A DNA stretch of 14,998 nt from Acetobacteraceae bacterium (GCA_947476855.1 CANJSR010000060.1:1-14998), one strand, 5' to 3'; positions 1-5,804 are shown, numbered from the stretch's first letter. Notes: generated from the letters alone by a model not told the origin. Numbers and translations are program-made.

Positions 1-192
1 CAGATGCGGGCCTTCCGTGCCGAGACGGGCGAAGATGTTGTCGATCTCTCCGTATTTCAGGCGGGTGACTGTGAAGCCGAGACGCTCCAGCGCCTCGGAC
101 AACACGGACAGGGAGCCGCCATCGGCCGGGGTGACCGAGTTGCAGCTGATCAGTGCCTGGGCGAGGCCCAGCGGGTCAGTCAGGTCGCTCAA
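1..192 (-). CDS. dapE: Succinyl-diaminopimelate desuccinylase, N-terminal part (cut by window edge)
   Basis: Only the first 64 codons are in the window; the gene runs off the left end. The frame reads through [19 protein letters not shown] and then [17 protein letters not shown], the typical opening of DapE, a cytoplasmic zinc M20-family amidohydrolase. DapE removes succinate from N-succinyl-LL-diaminopimelate in the lysine and peptidoglycan precursor pathway. The metal-binding histidine and aspartate residues lie beyond the edge. The start is placed at a TTG at 192-190, whose last two bases are the first two bases of the dapD stop (TTGA overlap), because no ATG or GTG lies nearby in frame. 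Direct linkage to dapD, which makes the succinylated intermediates, supports the call and suggests translational coupling. Confidence 0.85.
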   Translation of the reverse strand, partial: MSDLTDPLGLAQALISCNSVTPADGGSLSVLSEALERLGFTVTRLKYGEIDNIFARLGTEGPHL

Positions 193-1028
193 TCGCGCAA
201 CAGCTCATTGATCGAGGTCTTCGCCCGCGTCTGGGCATCGACGATCTTCACGATGACGGCGCAATACAGCGACGGACCCGGAGACCCATCCGGCAGCGGC
301 CGGCCGGGCAAGGAGCCAGGGACCACCACCGAATAGGCCGGGACGCGGCCCATGTGGATTTCGCCGGTCGCGCGGTCGATGATCTTGGTCGAGGCGCCGA
401 TGAACACGCCCATCGACAGCACCGCCCCACGCTCGACGATCACGCCCTCCGCGACCTCCGACCGGGCGCCGATGAAGCAATCGTCCTCGATGATGACCGG
501 ATTGGCCTGGAGCGGTTCCAGCACGCCGCCGATGCCGACGCCACCGGACAGATGGCAGTTCTCACCGATCTGCGCGCAGCTTCCGACCGTGGCCCAGGTA
601 TCGACCATCGTATTGCGGCCGACGCGGGCGCCGAGATTCACGAAGCTGGGCATCAGCACCGCACCCGGCGCGATAAACGCGGAGCGGCGCACGACGGCGC
701 CGGGAACGGCGCGCACGCCAGCTTCCTTGAACCGGTTCTCGCCCCAGCCGGCGAACTTCATCGGGACCTTGTCCCACACCGGCGCCCCGCCCGAGCCTTC
801 CATCGGCGCGGAGTCATTCAGCCGGAACGACATCAGCACGGCCTTTTTCAGCCACTGATGGACGTGCCAGTCGCCATCGATCTTCTCGGCCACGCGCGCG
901 GTGCCGTTGTCCATGGCTTCCAGCGCGGCCTCGACGGCGTCGCGCGCTGCGCCCTTGGTGGAGGACGTGAGCTTCTCACGGTCCTCCCAAAGGGCTTCGA
1001 TCGGTTGCTGCAGACTGTTCTCGGACAT
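189..1028 (-). CDS. dapD: 2,3,4,5-tetrahydropyridine-2,6-dicarboxylate N-succinyltransferase
   Basis: A 279-residue protein, normal for DapD. DapD transfers succinate from succinyl-CoA to tetrahydrodipicolinate in the succinylase branch of diaminopimelate/lysine synthesis, in the cytoplasm. The N-terminal third is helical ([20 protein letters not shown]). The middle is a left-handed beta-helix of hexapeptide repeats, seen in [20 protein letters not shown] and [15 protein letters not shown], followed by the family-typical [19 protein letters not shown]. The C-terminal extension ([24 protein letters not shown]) is also typical. It is the first gene of a dapD-dapE unit, overlapping dapE by four bases. 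A pair of 9-bp direct repeats lies just upstream of the ATG. The start has no strong Shine-Dalgarno; GGGGA at 1045-1041 is rather distant. Confidence 0.95.
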   Translation of the reverse strand: MSENSLQQPIEALWEDREKLTSSTKGAARDAVEAALEAMDNGTARVAEKIDGDWHVHQWLKKAVLMSFRLNDSAPMEGSGGAPVWDKVPMKFAGWGENRFKEAGVRAVPGAVVRRSAFIAPGAVLMPSFVNLGARVGRNTMVDTWATVGSCAQIGENCHLSGGVGIGGVLEPLQANPVIIEDDCFIGARSEVAEGVIVERGAVLSMGVFIGASTKIIDRATGEIHMGRVPAYSVVVPGSLPGRPLPDGSPGPSLYCAVIVKIVDAQTRAKTSINELLRD

Positions 1029-1030
1029 GC

Positions 1031-1059
1031 TTCGGCCGGTCCCCTATGCGTTCGGCCGG
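1031..1059 (-). promoter_or_regulatory. Direct repeat pair upstream of dapD
   Basis: TTCGGCCGG occurs at 1031-1039 and again at 1051-1059, exactly 20 bp apart (about two helical turns), each containing the palindrome CGGCCG. On the minus strand a TTGACA hexamer lies further upstream at 1089-1084, but no convincing -10 box is found at the right distance. The repeats could be regulator half-sites in the dapD leader, or chance in GC-rich DNA. Confidence 0.25.
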
Positions 1060-1108
1060 ACCTTGAACAGGGGCGCGCCGTCCTGTCAACGGCGCTGGGG
1101 CCCGCGTC

Positions 1109-1387
1109 CTACCGGAACGTAAAGCCGAACCCGATCGCAGGCGGCGCGTAATACACCGGCGGGGGCGGATAATAGACCCGCGGCGGGGCATAGTAGGCCG
1201 GCGGCGCGTAGTAGACCGGCGGGGGCCGGTAATAGCGCGGTGCCCGGTAGTGGTGGTTGTAGTGATGGTAGTGCGGCCCATGGCCGTAGTAGCCGCCCCG
1301 GCGCCCGTCTCCAGCCTCGGCCGGCGAGGCGGCGGCGAACAGCATCGTGACCCCAATGGCCGTCAGGATGATCGAACCGGTCTTCAT
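1109..1387 (-). CDS. Small secreted Tyr/Pro/His-rich protein
   Basis: A 92-residue protein of unknown function. Residues 1-25 look like a signal peptide (MKTGSIILTAIGVTMLFAAA, then SPAEA), so export through Sec is inferred. The mature part begins with a Gly/His/Tyr-rich stretch (YYGHGPHYHHYNHHYR), continues with tandem VYYAPPA-type units and ends in IGFGFTFR. Similar short YYxPP-rich exported proteins are common in Rhodospirillales and rhizobia, usually annotated as hypothetical. The start is set by a strong Shine-Dalgarno, AAGGAGG at 1400-1394, six bases before the ATG; an open frame extends further upstream but lacks a comparable signal. A small GC hairpin (1403-1416) lies just ahead of the ribosome-binding site. 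The gene diverges from ftsB. A role in the envelope or in metal binding through the histidines would be a guess. Confidence 0.75.
   Translation of the reverse strand: MKTGSIILTAIGVTMLFAAASPAEAGDGRRGGYYGHGPHYHHYNHHYRAPRYYRPPPVYYAPPAYYAPPRVYYPPPPVYYAPPAIGFGFTFR
1140..1235. repeat. 36-bp imperfect direct repeats encoding the VYYxPP units
   Basis: Positions 1140-1175 and 1200-1235 match at 32 of 36 bases with a 60-bp period, so exactly 20 codons of the secreted Tyr/Pro-rich protein are duplicated. The repeat is in frame and suggests that the protein grew by internal duplication. Confidence 0.7.
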
Positions 1388-1421
1388 CGGAAGCCTCCTT
1401 CCGGCGGAAATCCGCCATGCC

Positions 1422-1494
1422 CCGAGTCGTATCGGCGATCCGTGGCGAAACAGGGGCGAATTCGCGGCTTTTCCGTTCACATTGCCGAGTCGTA
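1422..1494. promoter_or_regulatory. 10-bp direct repeats in the divergent intergenic region
   Basis: CCGAGTCGTA occurs at 1422-1431 and at 1485-1494, between the secreted Tyr/Pro-rich gene (minus) and ftsB (plus). The spacing (63 bp, about six turns) and the position in a divergent promoter region would suit a looping or paired regulator. No clear -35/-10 pair was identified. Confidence 0.3.
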
Positions 1495-1527
1495 CGGCTA
1501 TATCATAGGGGAGTCCGCTCACGGGGA

Positions 1528-1857
1528 ATGCAATTGGCTCTCGATCTCAAGCGTCGCGCTCGGCTTATGATCGCCCCGACGGTATTCCTTGCCATCGCTG
1601 GCTATTTTGGTTGGAATGCCATGCAGGGAAACCGTGGCCTGGTCGCGCAGGCGGAGCGGATCGAGCTTCTGCACCAGGTCGAAGCCGATAACCGGGCGGC
1701 CAAGGCCGAACGGGACCGGTGGGAACGCCGCGTCGCCGGCCTGCGGGCCAACCAGTTGAACCCCGACACGCTGGACGAACGCGCCCGCGCCATGCTGCAT
1801 CTGGCCGACCCGACCGATATCGTCGTGCAGTATCCGGACGCGCAGAAACTGTTCTGA
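1528..1857 (+). CDS. ftsB: Septum formation initiator, FtsB/DivIC family
   Basis: A 109-residue bitopic membrane protein. A short basic cytoplasmic tail (LDLKRRARL, residues 5-13) is followed by one transmembrane helix (about residues 15-32), then a periplasmic coiled coil (about 36-75: LVAQAERIELLHQVEADNRA). The conserved LNPDTLDERARAMLHLADPTDIVV segment closes the protein. In the divisome FtsB forms a complex with FtsL and FtsQ that relays activation to the septal peptidoglycan synthase FtsWI. The frame is open upstream to 1417, but the ATG at 1528 gives the usual short N-terminus; the Shine-Dalgarno is weak (GGGGA directly upstream). An alternative start is the ATG at 1567. In many alphaproteobacteria ftsB lies between eno and the pdh genes; here its neighbours are unrelated. 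Confidence 0.88.
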   Translation: MQLALDLKRRARLMIAPTVFLAIAGYFGWNAMQGNRGLVAQAERIELLHQVEADNRAAKAERDRWERRVAGLRANQLNPDTLDERARAMLHLADPTDIVVQYPDAQKLF

Positions 1858-1931
1858 CGGCCCGTGACTCTGGGCAACCGTGGCAGGCGTGGCTAACATC
1901 GAAGCCGGACCAATAAGGACCGGAGGAAACG

Positions 1932-2435
1932 ATGAACGCCGACGCCAAGAAAACCACACTCCGCATGATCCCCTATGGCATCTACGTGCTCACCGCCGAT
2001 GACGGAAAGGGCAACGTGGGCGCGGCGACCGTGAACTGGGTCACCCAGTCATCCTTCTCCCCCCCTCTGGTCGTCGTCGGCGTCAAGGCTGATTCCGGCG
2101 CCCATACGGTGGTCAAGGGCACCGGCAAGTTCGTGCTGAACATGCTGGGCAAGGACGGCAAGGGCGCCGCCTTCACCTTTTTCAAGCCGGCCAAGGTCGA
2201 GGATGGGAAGATCTCCGGCCAGGCCTTCCATGCCGGCACGAATGGCGCGCCCATCCTGGAATGCGCGATCGGCGCGGTGGAATGCACCGTGAAGGAAGTG
2301 CTGGAACTGGGCGATCACAGCATCGTCGTGGCCGAGGTCACGGAAGCCCACCTGATGAAAGCCCCGGAAGGCCGGGCGGACGCCGCGATCCTGGAAATGA
2401 AGGACCTGGGCGACAACGTCTACTACGGCGGCTGA
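1932..2435 (+). CDS. Flavin reductase-like (FMN-binding) domain protein
   Basis: A 167-residue single-domain protein of the flavin-reductase-like split-barrel fold. Recognisable blocks are the N-terminal YGIYVLTADDGKGNVGAATV, then NWVTQSSFSPPLVVVGVK (the flavin-phosphate region after a W-x-T/S-Q-x-S motif) and GKFVLNML. The C-terminal HSIVVAEVTEA strand is typical of the family. Members bind FMN or FAD and use NAD(P)H to reduce flavin for partner oxygenases or act on other small substrates; the partner is unknown here. A good Shine-Dalgarno (GGAGGAA) lies just upstream of the ATG. The gene stands alone on the plus strand and converges on the brnTA pair, with a GC stem-loop between them. Confidence 0.85.
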   Translation: MNADAKKTTLRMIPYGIYVLTADDGKGNVGAATVNWVTQSSFSPPLVVVGVKADSGAHTVVKGTGKFVLNMLGKDGKGAAFTFFKPAKVEDGKISGQAFHAGTNGAPILECAIGAVECTVKEVLELGDHSIVVAEVTEAHLMKAPEGRADAAILEMKDLGDNVYYGG

Positions 2436-2445
2436 CGCTGGAACG

Positions 2446-2468
2446 GGCGCCGGTCCAACCCGGCGCCC
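2446..2468. terminator. GC-rich stem-loop between convergent genes
   Basis: A perfect 9-bp stem (GGGCGCCGG at 2446-2454 with CCGGCGCCC at 2460-2468) and a 5-base loop sits between the stops of the flavin-reductase gene and brnA. It lacks a clear U-tract on either strand, so it is only a candidate bidirectional terminator or 3'-end stabiliser. Confidence 0.5.
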
Positions 2469-2472
2469 CCCC

Positions 2473-2736
2473 TTAACCGAGGCCGGCGACCTTGCGCAGC
2501 GCCGCGTTCATCCGCGACTGCCAACCCGGGCCGCCATCTCGGAAATGCGCGACCACATCGGGATCGAGGCGGATGTTCACCGCCTGCTTCGGCGCCGCCT
2601 TCCGCGGCCGGCCGCCACGCCGGACCAGCGTTTCGCCGTCGTGCAGATCGGCTTTCTCGAACCAGGCTTCCGTGAGCTCCGGCGCATCGTCCGGGTCAGT
2701 CCAGGAAGTCTTGGAAACGCTCTTTCTCGCGCTCAT
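2473..2736 (-). CDS. brnA: BrnA-family antitoxin
   Basis: An 87-residue protein matching BrnA, the DNA-binding antitoxin of type II BrnTA modules. The conserved C-terminal ribbon-helix-helix-like block is clear: NIRLDPDVVAHFRDGGPGWQ (about residues 54-73) followed by SRMNAALRK. The N-terminal half is acidic and charged (WTDPDDAPELTEAWFEKADL), as expected for the part that wraps the toxin. In the family, BrnA neutralises BrnT and represses the shared promoter with it. The start overlaps the 3' end of brnT by 41 bases, so translation is probably coupled. The ATG at 2736 has only a weak GAGG upstream. Confidence 0.9.
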   Translation of the reverse strand: MSARKSVSKTSWTDPDDAPELTEAWFEKADLHDGETLVRRGGRPRKAAPKQAVNIRLDPDVVAHFRDGGPGWQSRMNAALRKVAGLG

Positions 2737-2968
2737 GGCCGTGCCTCATGGAAATGATCCTCCGCCCGCCGTTGCGTGGGGTCCAGACGACCACCACGAA
2801 CCTTGGGCCGAGCATACCGACCGAGATGAACCGCGCTTCGCCGTAGTCCTGGCGGTCATCCGGCAGCGTGAAGTGCTTGCCGTCGAACAACTGGTAGGCC
2901 TTGGCGAAGTCCAACCCGCGTTCCGCGAGGGTGACCCGGCGTTTGGCCTCATCCCAGGTGTCGAGCGT
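2696..2968 (-). CDS. brnT: BrnT-family ribonuclease toxin (start codon unclear)
   Basis: The BrnT signature is plain: WDEAKRRVTLAERGLDFAKA, then TLPDDRQDYGEARF, VVVWTPRNG and RRIISMRHGHEREKERF. BrnT is a RelE-like ribonuclease toxin that inhibits translation and is countered by BrnA, encoded next. The first canonical start in frame is a TTG at 2914, giving 72 residues. The conserved WDEAKRR segment, however, lies upstream of it and stays in frame back to an ACG at 2968-2966, which directly follows an in-frame TAA. The coordinates given include that N-terminus. Either ACG (one base from ATG) is used, or initiation occurs at TTG and the toxin lacks its first strand and is possibly weakened. A near-consensus promoter lies immediately upstream. 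Confidence 0.8.
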   Translation of the reverse strand, partial: TLDTWDEAKRRVTLAERGLDFAKAYQLFDGKHFTLPDDRQDYGEARFISVGMLGPRFVVVVWTPRNGGRRIISMRHGHEREKERFQDFLD

Positions 2969-2970
2969 TT

Positions 2971-2997
2971 ATTGTATCCACAAAAACAGAATGTCAA
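2971..2997 (-). promoter_or_regulatory. brnTA promoter
   Basis: On the minus strand a perfect -35 box, TTGACA (2997-2992), is separated by 15 bases from a -10-like TACAAT (2976-2971). A short palindrome, TTGT-ATCC-ACAA (2972-2983), covers the -10 box and would suit autorepression by a BrnA-BrnT complex. Transcription would begin within or just before the first codons of brnT, leaving almost no leader. The 15-base spacing is shorter than the usual 16-18. Confidence 0.6.
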
Positions 2998-3064
2998 GGA
3001 CCATCAGGTCCGCCCGGCCCTCCGTTATCATCAAAGTCTGAACGAAGAATGAACGCCGCGGCGT

Positions 3065-3637
3065 CTACCGGCTGATCTCGCCCAGGCGCAGGATCACGCC
3101 CTCGGGGTCGGTGCGGCTGGGGATCCGCTCGACCGTCATGGTCCAGCCAGCGGCGCGGGCCGCGGCCAGTTCCGCCTCCGCGTCGCGGCCCTTCAGGAAC
3201 CAGCATTCCCCGCCCGGGGCAAGCAGCCGAGCGCCCAGGTCGAGCAGTTTGGCCACCGGAGCGAGCGCGCGGGCGGTGATCAAGGGGGCGGGCTCGATCG
3301 CCACGGTTTCGATTGCTGTCGGGTGGACAGTGACCGGGGCGCCGGTGATCCGCGCGGCTTCCCGCAGGAAGGCGCATTTGCGGCGGTCTTCTTCCACGAG
3401 GTCCACATGCATCCCGGTCGCGATGGCCAGGATCATCCCCGGAAAACCGGCACCCGAGCCCAGGTCGATCGCGCGCGCCGGCATCGGCCCGGGCAGGTCG
3501 GCGAGTTGCAGGCTGTCCTCGATATGCCGCCGCCACAGCACCGGCATGTCGCGGCGGCTGACCAGGTTGATCGCGGCGTTCCAGCGGACCAGGGTCTCCT
3601 GGAACGCTTCCAGCCTGGCGCGTGTCTCCGGGGTCAA
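3065..3637 (-). CDS. rsmG: 16S rRNA (guanine-527-N7)-methyltransferase
   Basis: A 190-residue SAM-dependent methyltransferase of the RsmG/GidB family, which methylates N7 of G527 in 16S rRNA; loss in other bacteria gives low-level streptomycin resistance. Visible blocks are RWNAAINLVSRRD (18-30), WRRHIEDSLQL (35-45), the SAM-binding motif AIDLGSGAGFPGM (56-68), VDLVEEDRRKCAFLRE (78-93), TARALAP (121-127) and GECWFLKGR (143-151). The start is a TTG at 3637 overlapping the SDR stop (TTGA); the next in-frame Met would remove conserved sequence. It is slightly shorter at the N-terminus than the roughly 205-residue E. coli protein. In many bacteria rsmG lies between mnmG and parAB; here it follows a dehydrogenase gene and precedes brnTA. 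Confidence 0.93.
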   Translation of the reverse strand: MTPETRARLEAFQETLVRWNAAINLVSRRDMPVLWRRHIEDSLQLADLPGPMPARAIDLGSGAGFPGMILAIATGMHVDLVEEDRRKCAFLREAARITGAPVTVHPTAIETVAIEPAPLITARALAPVAKLLDLGARLLAPGGECWFLKGRDAEAELAAARAAGWTMTVERIPSRTDPEGVILRLGEISR

Positions 3638-4395
3638 CGCGGTTGCATGCGCAGGGCGCCGTCGAGGCGGATCACCTCTCCGTTCAGGAACCGATTGGCG
3701 GCGATATGGGCCACGAGGGCGGCGTATTCCTCCGGCCGGCCGAGGCGCGGCGGGAACGGCACGTCGGCGGCAAGGCCGGTCTGCACGTCCGGCGGCAGGC
3801 CATCGACCATCGGGGTATGGAAGACACCCGGCGCGATGGTGACAACGCGCACACCGGACCGGGCCAGTTCGCGCGCGGCCGGCAGGGTCAGCGACGCGAC
3901 GCCGCCCTTGGACGCGGCATAGGCGGGCTGGCCCACCTGCCCCTCATAGGCGGCGATCGAGGCGGTGTTGACGATCAGACCGCGTTCGCCTTCCTCCAGC
4001 GGATCGGCCGCCGCCATCTCGGCCGCGGCCAGGCGCAGCATGTTGAAGGTGCCGATCAGATTGATGCGGATGACGCGTTCAAACGCCTCCAGCGCCAGGG
4101 GGCCGTTGCGGCCGATGATGCGGCCGGCGGTGCCGACGCCGGCGCAGTTCACCAGGATGCGGCAAGGGCCATGCGCCGCGCGGGCCGCGGCCATGGCGGC
4201 CTCTCCGGACGGGCCGCTGGAGACATCGCAGGCGATGCCGATGCCGCCGAAGCGGGCGGCACTGGCCTGGGCCGCTGCTTCGTTAATGTCGAGCACGGCG
4301 ACCTTGCAGCCGCCCTCGGCCAGCAGCTTTGCCGTCGCGGCCCCCAGGCCGGATGCTCCGCCCGTCACCACCGCCGCCAGTCCTTGCAGGTTCAT
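3634..4395 (-). CDS. Short-chain dehydrogenase/reductase, 3-hydroxyacyl-CoA dehydrogenase type 2-like
   Basis: A 253-residue classical SDR. The nucleotide-binding TGGASGLG (11-18) is followed by an acidic residue in VLDI (D36), predicting NAD+ rather than NADP+. NCAG (84-87) is a variant of the usual NAAG. The catalytic set N112, S146, Y159 and K163 (YAASK) is intact, and APGVFHTPM follows. Overall it resembles the HSD17B10/3-hydroxyacyl-CoA dehydrogenase type 2 group, including the long EMAAADPLEEGERGLIVNTASIAA region. Likely role: NAD-dependent oxidation of a 3-hydroxyacyl-CoA in fatty or branched acid breakdown; the substrate is not proven. GAAGG lies just before the ATG. Its stop overlaps the TTG start of rsmG, so the two are probably cotranscribed despite unrelated roles. 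Confidence 0.88.
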   Translation of the reverse strand: MNLQGLAAVVTGGASGLGAATAKLLAEGGCKVAVLDINEAAAQASAARFGGIGIACDVSSGPSGEAAMAAARAAHGPCRILVNCAGVGTAGRIIGRNGPLALEAFERVIRINLIGTFNMLRLAAAEMAAADPLEEGERGLIVNTASIAAYEGQVGQPAYAASKGGVASLTLPAARELARSGVRVVTIAPGVFHTPMVDGLPPDVQTGLAADVPFPPRLGRPEEYAALVAHIAANRFLNGEVIRLDGALRMQPR

Positions 4396-4516
4396 TGCCT
4401 TCGCCCTTCGCTATGCCGCAGGCGCGGTAACCACAGGCGGGCGGGCGTGGCAACCGGGCGGGTGCCACCGGGGCGCCGCGATCGGACCGCGCGCCGGAAG
4501 GGTCAGGTCGGAAGGA

Positions 4517-5080
4517 TCAGGCCGCCACACCCAGCGACCGGCGGGCGCGCAGCGCGCCAATGCCGGCGAGCGCCACGCCGAACAACGCCAGGGACGCGGG
4601 TTCCGGGACCTCGTTCACCACCAGGCTGAGAGTCTGCGCAACCGCGGTCAAACTCTCCGAAGGGGTCGCCAATGCAAACCCAACCAGAGTCGGTGCGATT
4701 GACACGTTGTTCAGCACAACCCGGAAATCGCTGGTATTGCCAGAAAAGCCACTCGCACCATCCGCGGCCGCGCCGATAGTGACCTGGTCAGAGCTGAAGA
4801 AGTAGGTGAACCCTGGAGACGGGCTATAGGAAAAATTGGCGGAGTTGATTGTCAGACCCACCGATGAGCTGGGAAACGTTGAAGTGCTGTTATCGAAGCT
4901 CAGCGTGAACGAAATGTTCGCCGGGTCGACCGGGGCCGGCCCTCCGATGAAGTTCGACCCTGTGGCTGTATAGTTCAGGGTGATGATCGCCGCATGGGCG
5001 TTCCGCATCGGCGCCGCGGCGATAGCGACGGCAATTGCCAGGAGCGTGACTGAGCGGAGCGCGGAATTCAATGAACGCAT
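4517..5080 (-). CDS. PEP-CTERM sorting-domain exported protein
   Basis: A 187-residue secreted protein. Residues 1-30 form a signal peptide ending in AHA. The mature part is Ser/Thr/Asn-rich and beta-type (for example FTLSFDNSTSTFPSSSVGL), as in many PEP-CTERM proteins. The C-terminus carries a textbook sorting signal: VPEP (158-161), a hydrophobic helix (ASLALFGVALAGIGAL) and an RARR basic cluster. Such proteins are processed by an exosortase (EpsH/XrtA type) and are linked to exopolysaccharide and floc or biofilm formation; no exosortase lies in this window. Three in-frame starts exist (5125, 5095, 5080); 5080 gives the best signal peptide but none has a strong Shine-Dalgarno. A sigma-54-like promoter lies upstream. 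The gene is divergent from the gdx exporter. Confidence 0.85.
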   Translation of the reverse strand: MRSLNSALRSVTLLAIAVAIAAAPMRNAHAAIITLNYTATGSNFIGGPAPVDPANISFTLSFDNSTSTFPSSSVGLTINSANFSYSPSPGFTYFFSSDQVTIGAAADGASGFSGNTSDFRVVLNNVSIAPTLVGFALATPSESLTAVAQTLSLVVNEVPEPASLALFGVALAGIGALRARRSLGVAA

Positions 5081-5167
5081 CGTGATCGGTTCCATCAACC
5101 AGACGTTGCTGACACGCCGTGGCACCGGCAGGACATCCCTCGCGGCACTACGCGGAGTTACGATAAC

Positions 5168-5182
5168 GCAAAATTTATGCCA
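5168..5182 (-). promoter_or_regulatory. Sigma-54 (-24/-12) type promoter for the PEP-CTERM gene
   Basis: Reading the minus strand from 5182, the sequence is TGGCAT-AAATT-TTGC. It matches the sigma-54 consensus TGGCAC-N5-TTGC at all positions but one, with exact GG-to-GC spacing. Transcription would start near 5156, about 75 bases before the ATG. Control of PEP-CTERM genes by RpoN with an NtrC-type activator (PrsR/PrsK) is established in some floc-forming proteobacteria. The CATCTG/CAGATG inverted repeat, about 85-115 bp further upstream, is at a typical activator-site distance. Confidence 0.65.
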
Positions 5183-5330
5183 TGCAGTGACATTATGCCA
5201 TATCAGTGTATTGCACCGGCGCCCCTTCCGGCATCAATACCAAAGTGTAAGATATTCCGTCACCCATCTGATGACCCAACAGATGTCCCAGGTGGCGGCA
5301 ACGGCGCACCGGCGCTATTTGCTGAACCAA

Positions 5331-5374
5331 GGGGACGACCCCTGCCGAATGGCACCAGCGATCGGGACGACCCG
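5331..5374 (+). ncRNA. Guanidine-II (mini-ykkC) riboswitch
   Basis: Two hairpins with identical ACGA tetraloops lie in tandem. P1 is GGGG-ACGA-CCCC (5331-5342). P2 is CGGG-ACGA-CCCG (5363-5374), each extendable by one A-U pair, with a 20-base linker. Paired hairpins with ACGR loops define the mini-ykkC/guanidine-II class, in which guanidinium stabilises a loop-loop contact and frees the ribosome-binding site. P2 ends nine bases before AAAGGA (5383-5388), the Shine-Dalgarno of the downstream SMR exporter, a family regulated by this riboswitch in many proteobacteria. Structure, position and downstream gene all agree. Confidence 0.9.
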
Positions 5375-5395
5375 AAAGTGCGAAAGGAACTTCCG

Positions 5396-5716
5396 ATGGC
5401 ATGGCTTCTGCTTCTGGCCGCGGGTGCGTTGGAGATCGTCTGGGCGGCCTCATTGAAGCAATCCGAGGGCTTCACCCGGTTGCAGCCAAGCCTTGTGACG
5501 GTTGTGGCGATGGCGGGGAGCTTTGTGCTGCTGGCGATGGCGATGCGGACGCTGCCTCTGGGTGTCGCCTATACGGTGTGGACCGGGATCGGTGCGATCG
5601 GTGCCTTTGCCGTGGGCGTGTTCGTGCTGGGGGAGAGTGCGTCGCCGATGCGGCTGGCGGCGGCGGGGCTGATCGTGACGGGGCTGCTGCTGATGAAGCT
5701 GTCGTCGGAGGGTTGA
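5396..5716 (+). CDS. gdx: SMR-family guanidinium exporter (Gdx/SugE)
   Basis: A 106-residue protein with four transmembrane helices, the normal size for a small multidrug resistance subunit; these act as antiparallel dimers in the inner membrane. The essential proton/substrate carboxylate is E13 in ALEIVWAASLK. Residues lining the guanidinium site in characterised Gdx proteins are also present: W16, S42, Y59 and W62 (VAYTVWTGIGAIGAF). This places it in the Gdx (formerly SugE) subtype, which exchanges guanidinium for protons, rather than the EmrE subtype. The start is set by AAAGGA seven bases before the ATG. The upstream guanidine-II riboswitch gives independent evidence for the substrate. 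The gene appears monocistronic, followed by GC stem-loops. Confidence 0.93.
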   Translation: MAWLLLLAAGALEIVWAASLKQSEGFTRLQPSLVTVVAMAGSFVLLAMAMRTLPLGVAYTVWTGIGAIGAFAVGVFVLGESASPMRLAAAGLIVTGLLLMKLSSEG

Positions 5717-5768
5717 TCGGAGTTGGTTGTTGCGCCCTTCGGCCGATCCGAGGGCGGTGCGGCGGGTG

Positions 5769-5789
5769 GTCCCCGGCACAAGGCCGGGG
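5769..5789. repeat. Stem-loop between convergent genes, REP-like
   Basis: A perfect 8-bp stem, TCCCCGGC (5769-5776) with GCCGGGGA (5782-5789), and loop ACAAG. It lies between the convergent gdx and acyl-CoA dehydrogenase genes. The surrounding GTCCCCGGCACAAGGCCGG form is familiar as a dispersed intergenic palindrome in alphaproteobacteria. It may also act as a terminator for gdx, though no U-tract follows. Confidence 0.5.
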
Positions 5790-5804
5790 ATGACGGAGGG
5801 GATA

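Larger units (their letters stand above)
5081..5395. other. 315-bp divergent intergenic region
   Basis: No gene is supported here. It holds the leader and sigma-54-like promoter of the PEP-CTERM gene (minus, 5168-5182), a repeated TGGCATAA on the minus strand (5182-5175 and 5200-5193), and an inverted repeat CATCTG-N9-CAGATG (5265-5285). The two riboswitch hairpins and leader of the gdx exporter (plus, 5331-5395) follow. The stretch around 5160-5270 is more AT-rich than its surroundings. Confidence 0.7.

Noticed and set aside
1084..1089. TTGACA on the minus strand as a dapD promoter
   Set aside because: No acceptable -10 sequence lies 16-18 bases downstream.
153..1151. Long plus-strand open frame over dapD
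   Set aside because: Arg/His/Gly-rich antisense translation of a well-recognised dapD gene; an effect of high GC content.
4447..4468. GTGGCA-N10-TGCCAC stem downstream of the PEP-CTERM gene
   Set aside because: Only a 6-bp stem with a large loop and no U-tract, in very GC-rich DNA; too weak to call a terminator.
5177..5395. N-terminal extension of the SMR exporter back to 5177
   Set aside because: The extension would translate the two riboswitch hairpins; the ATG at 5396 has a good Shine-Dalgarno and gives the normal 106-residue length.
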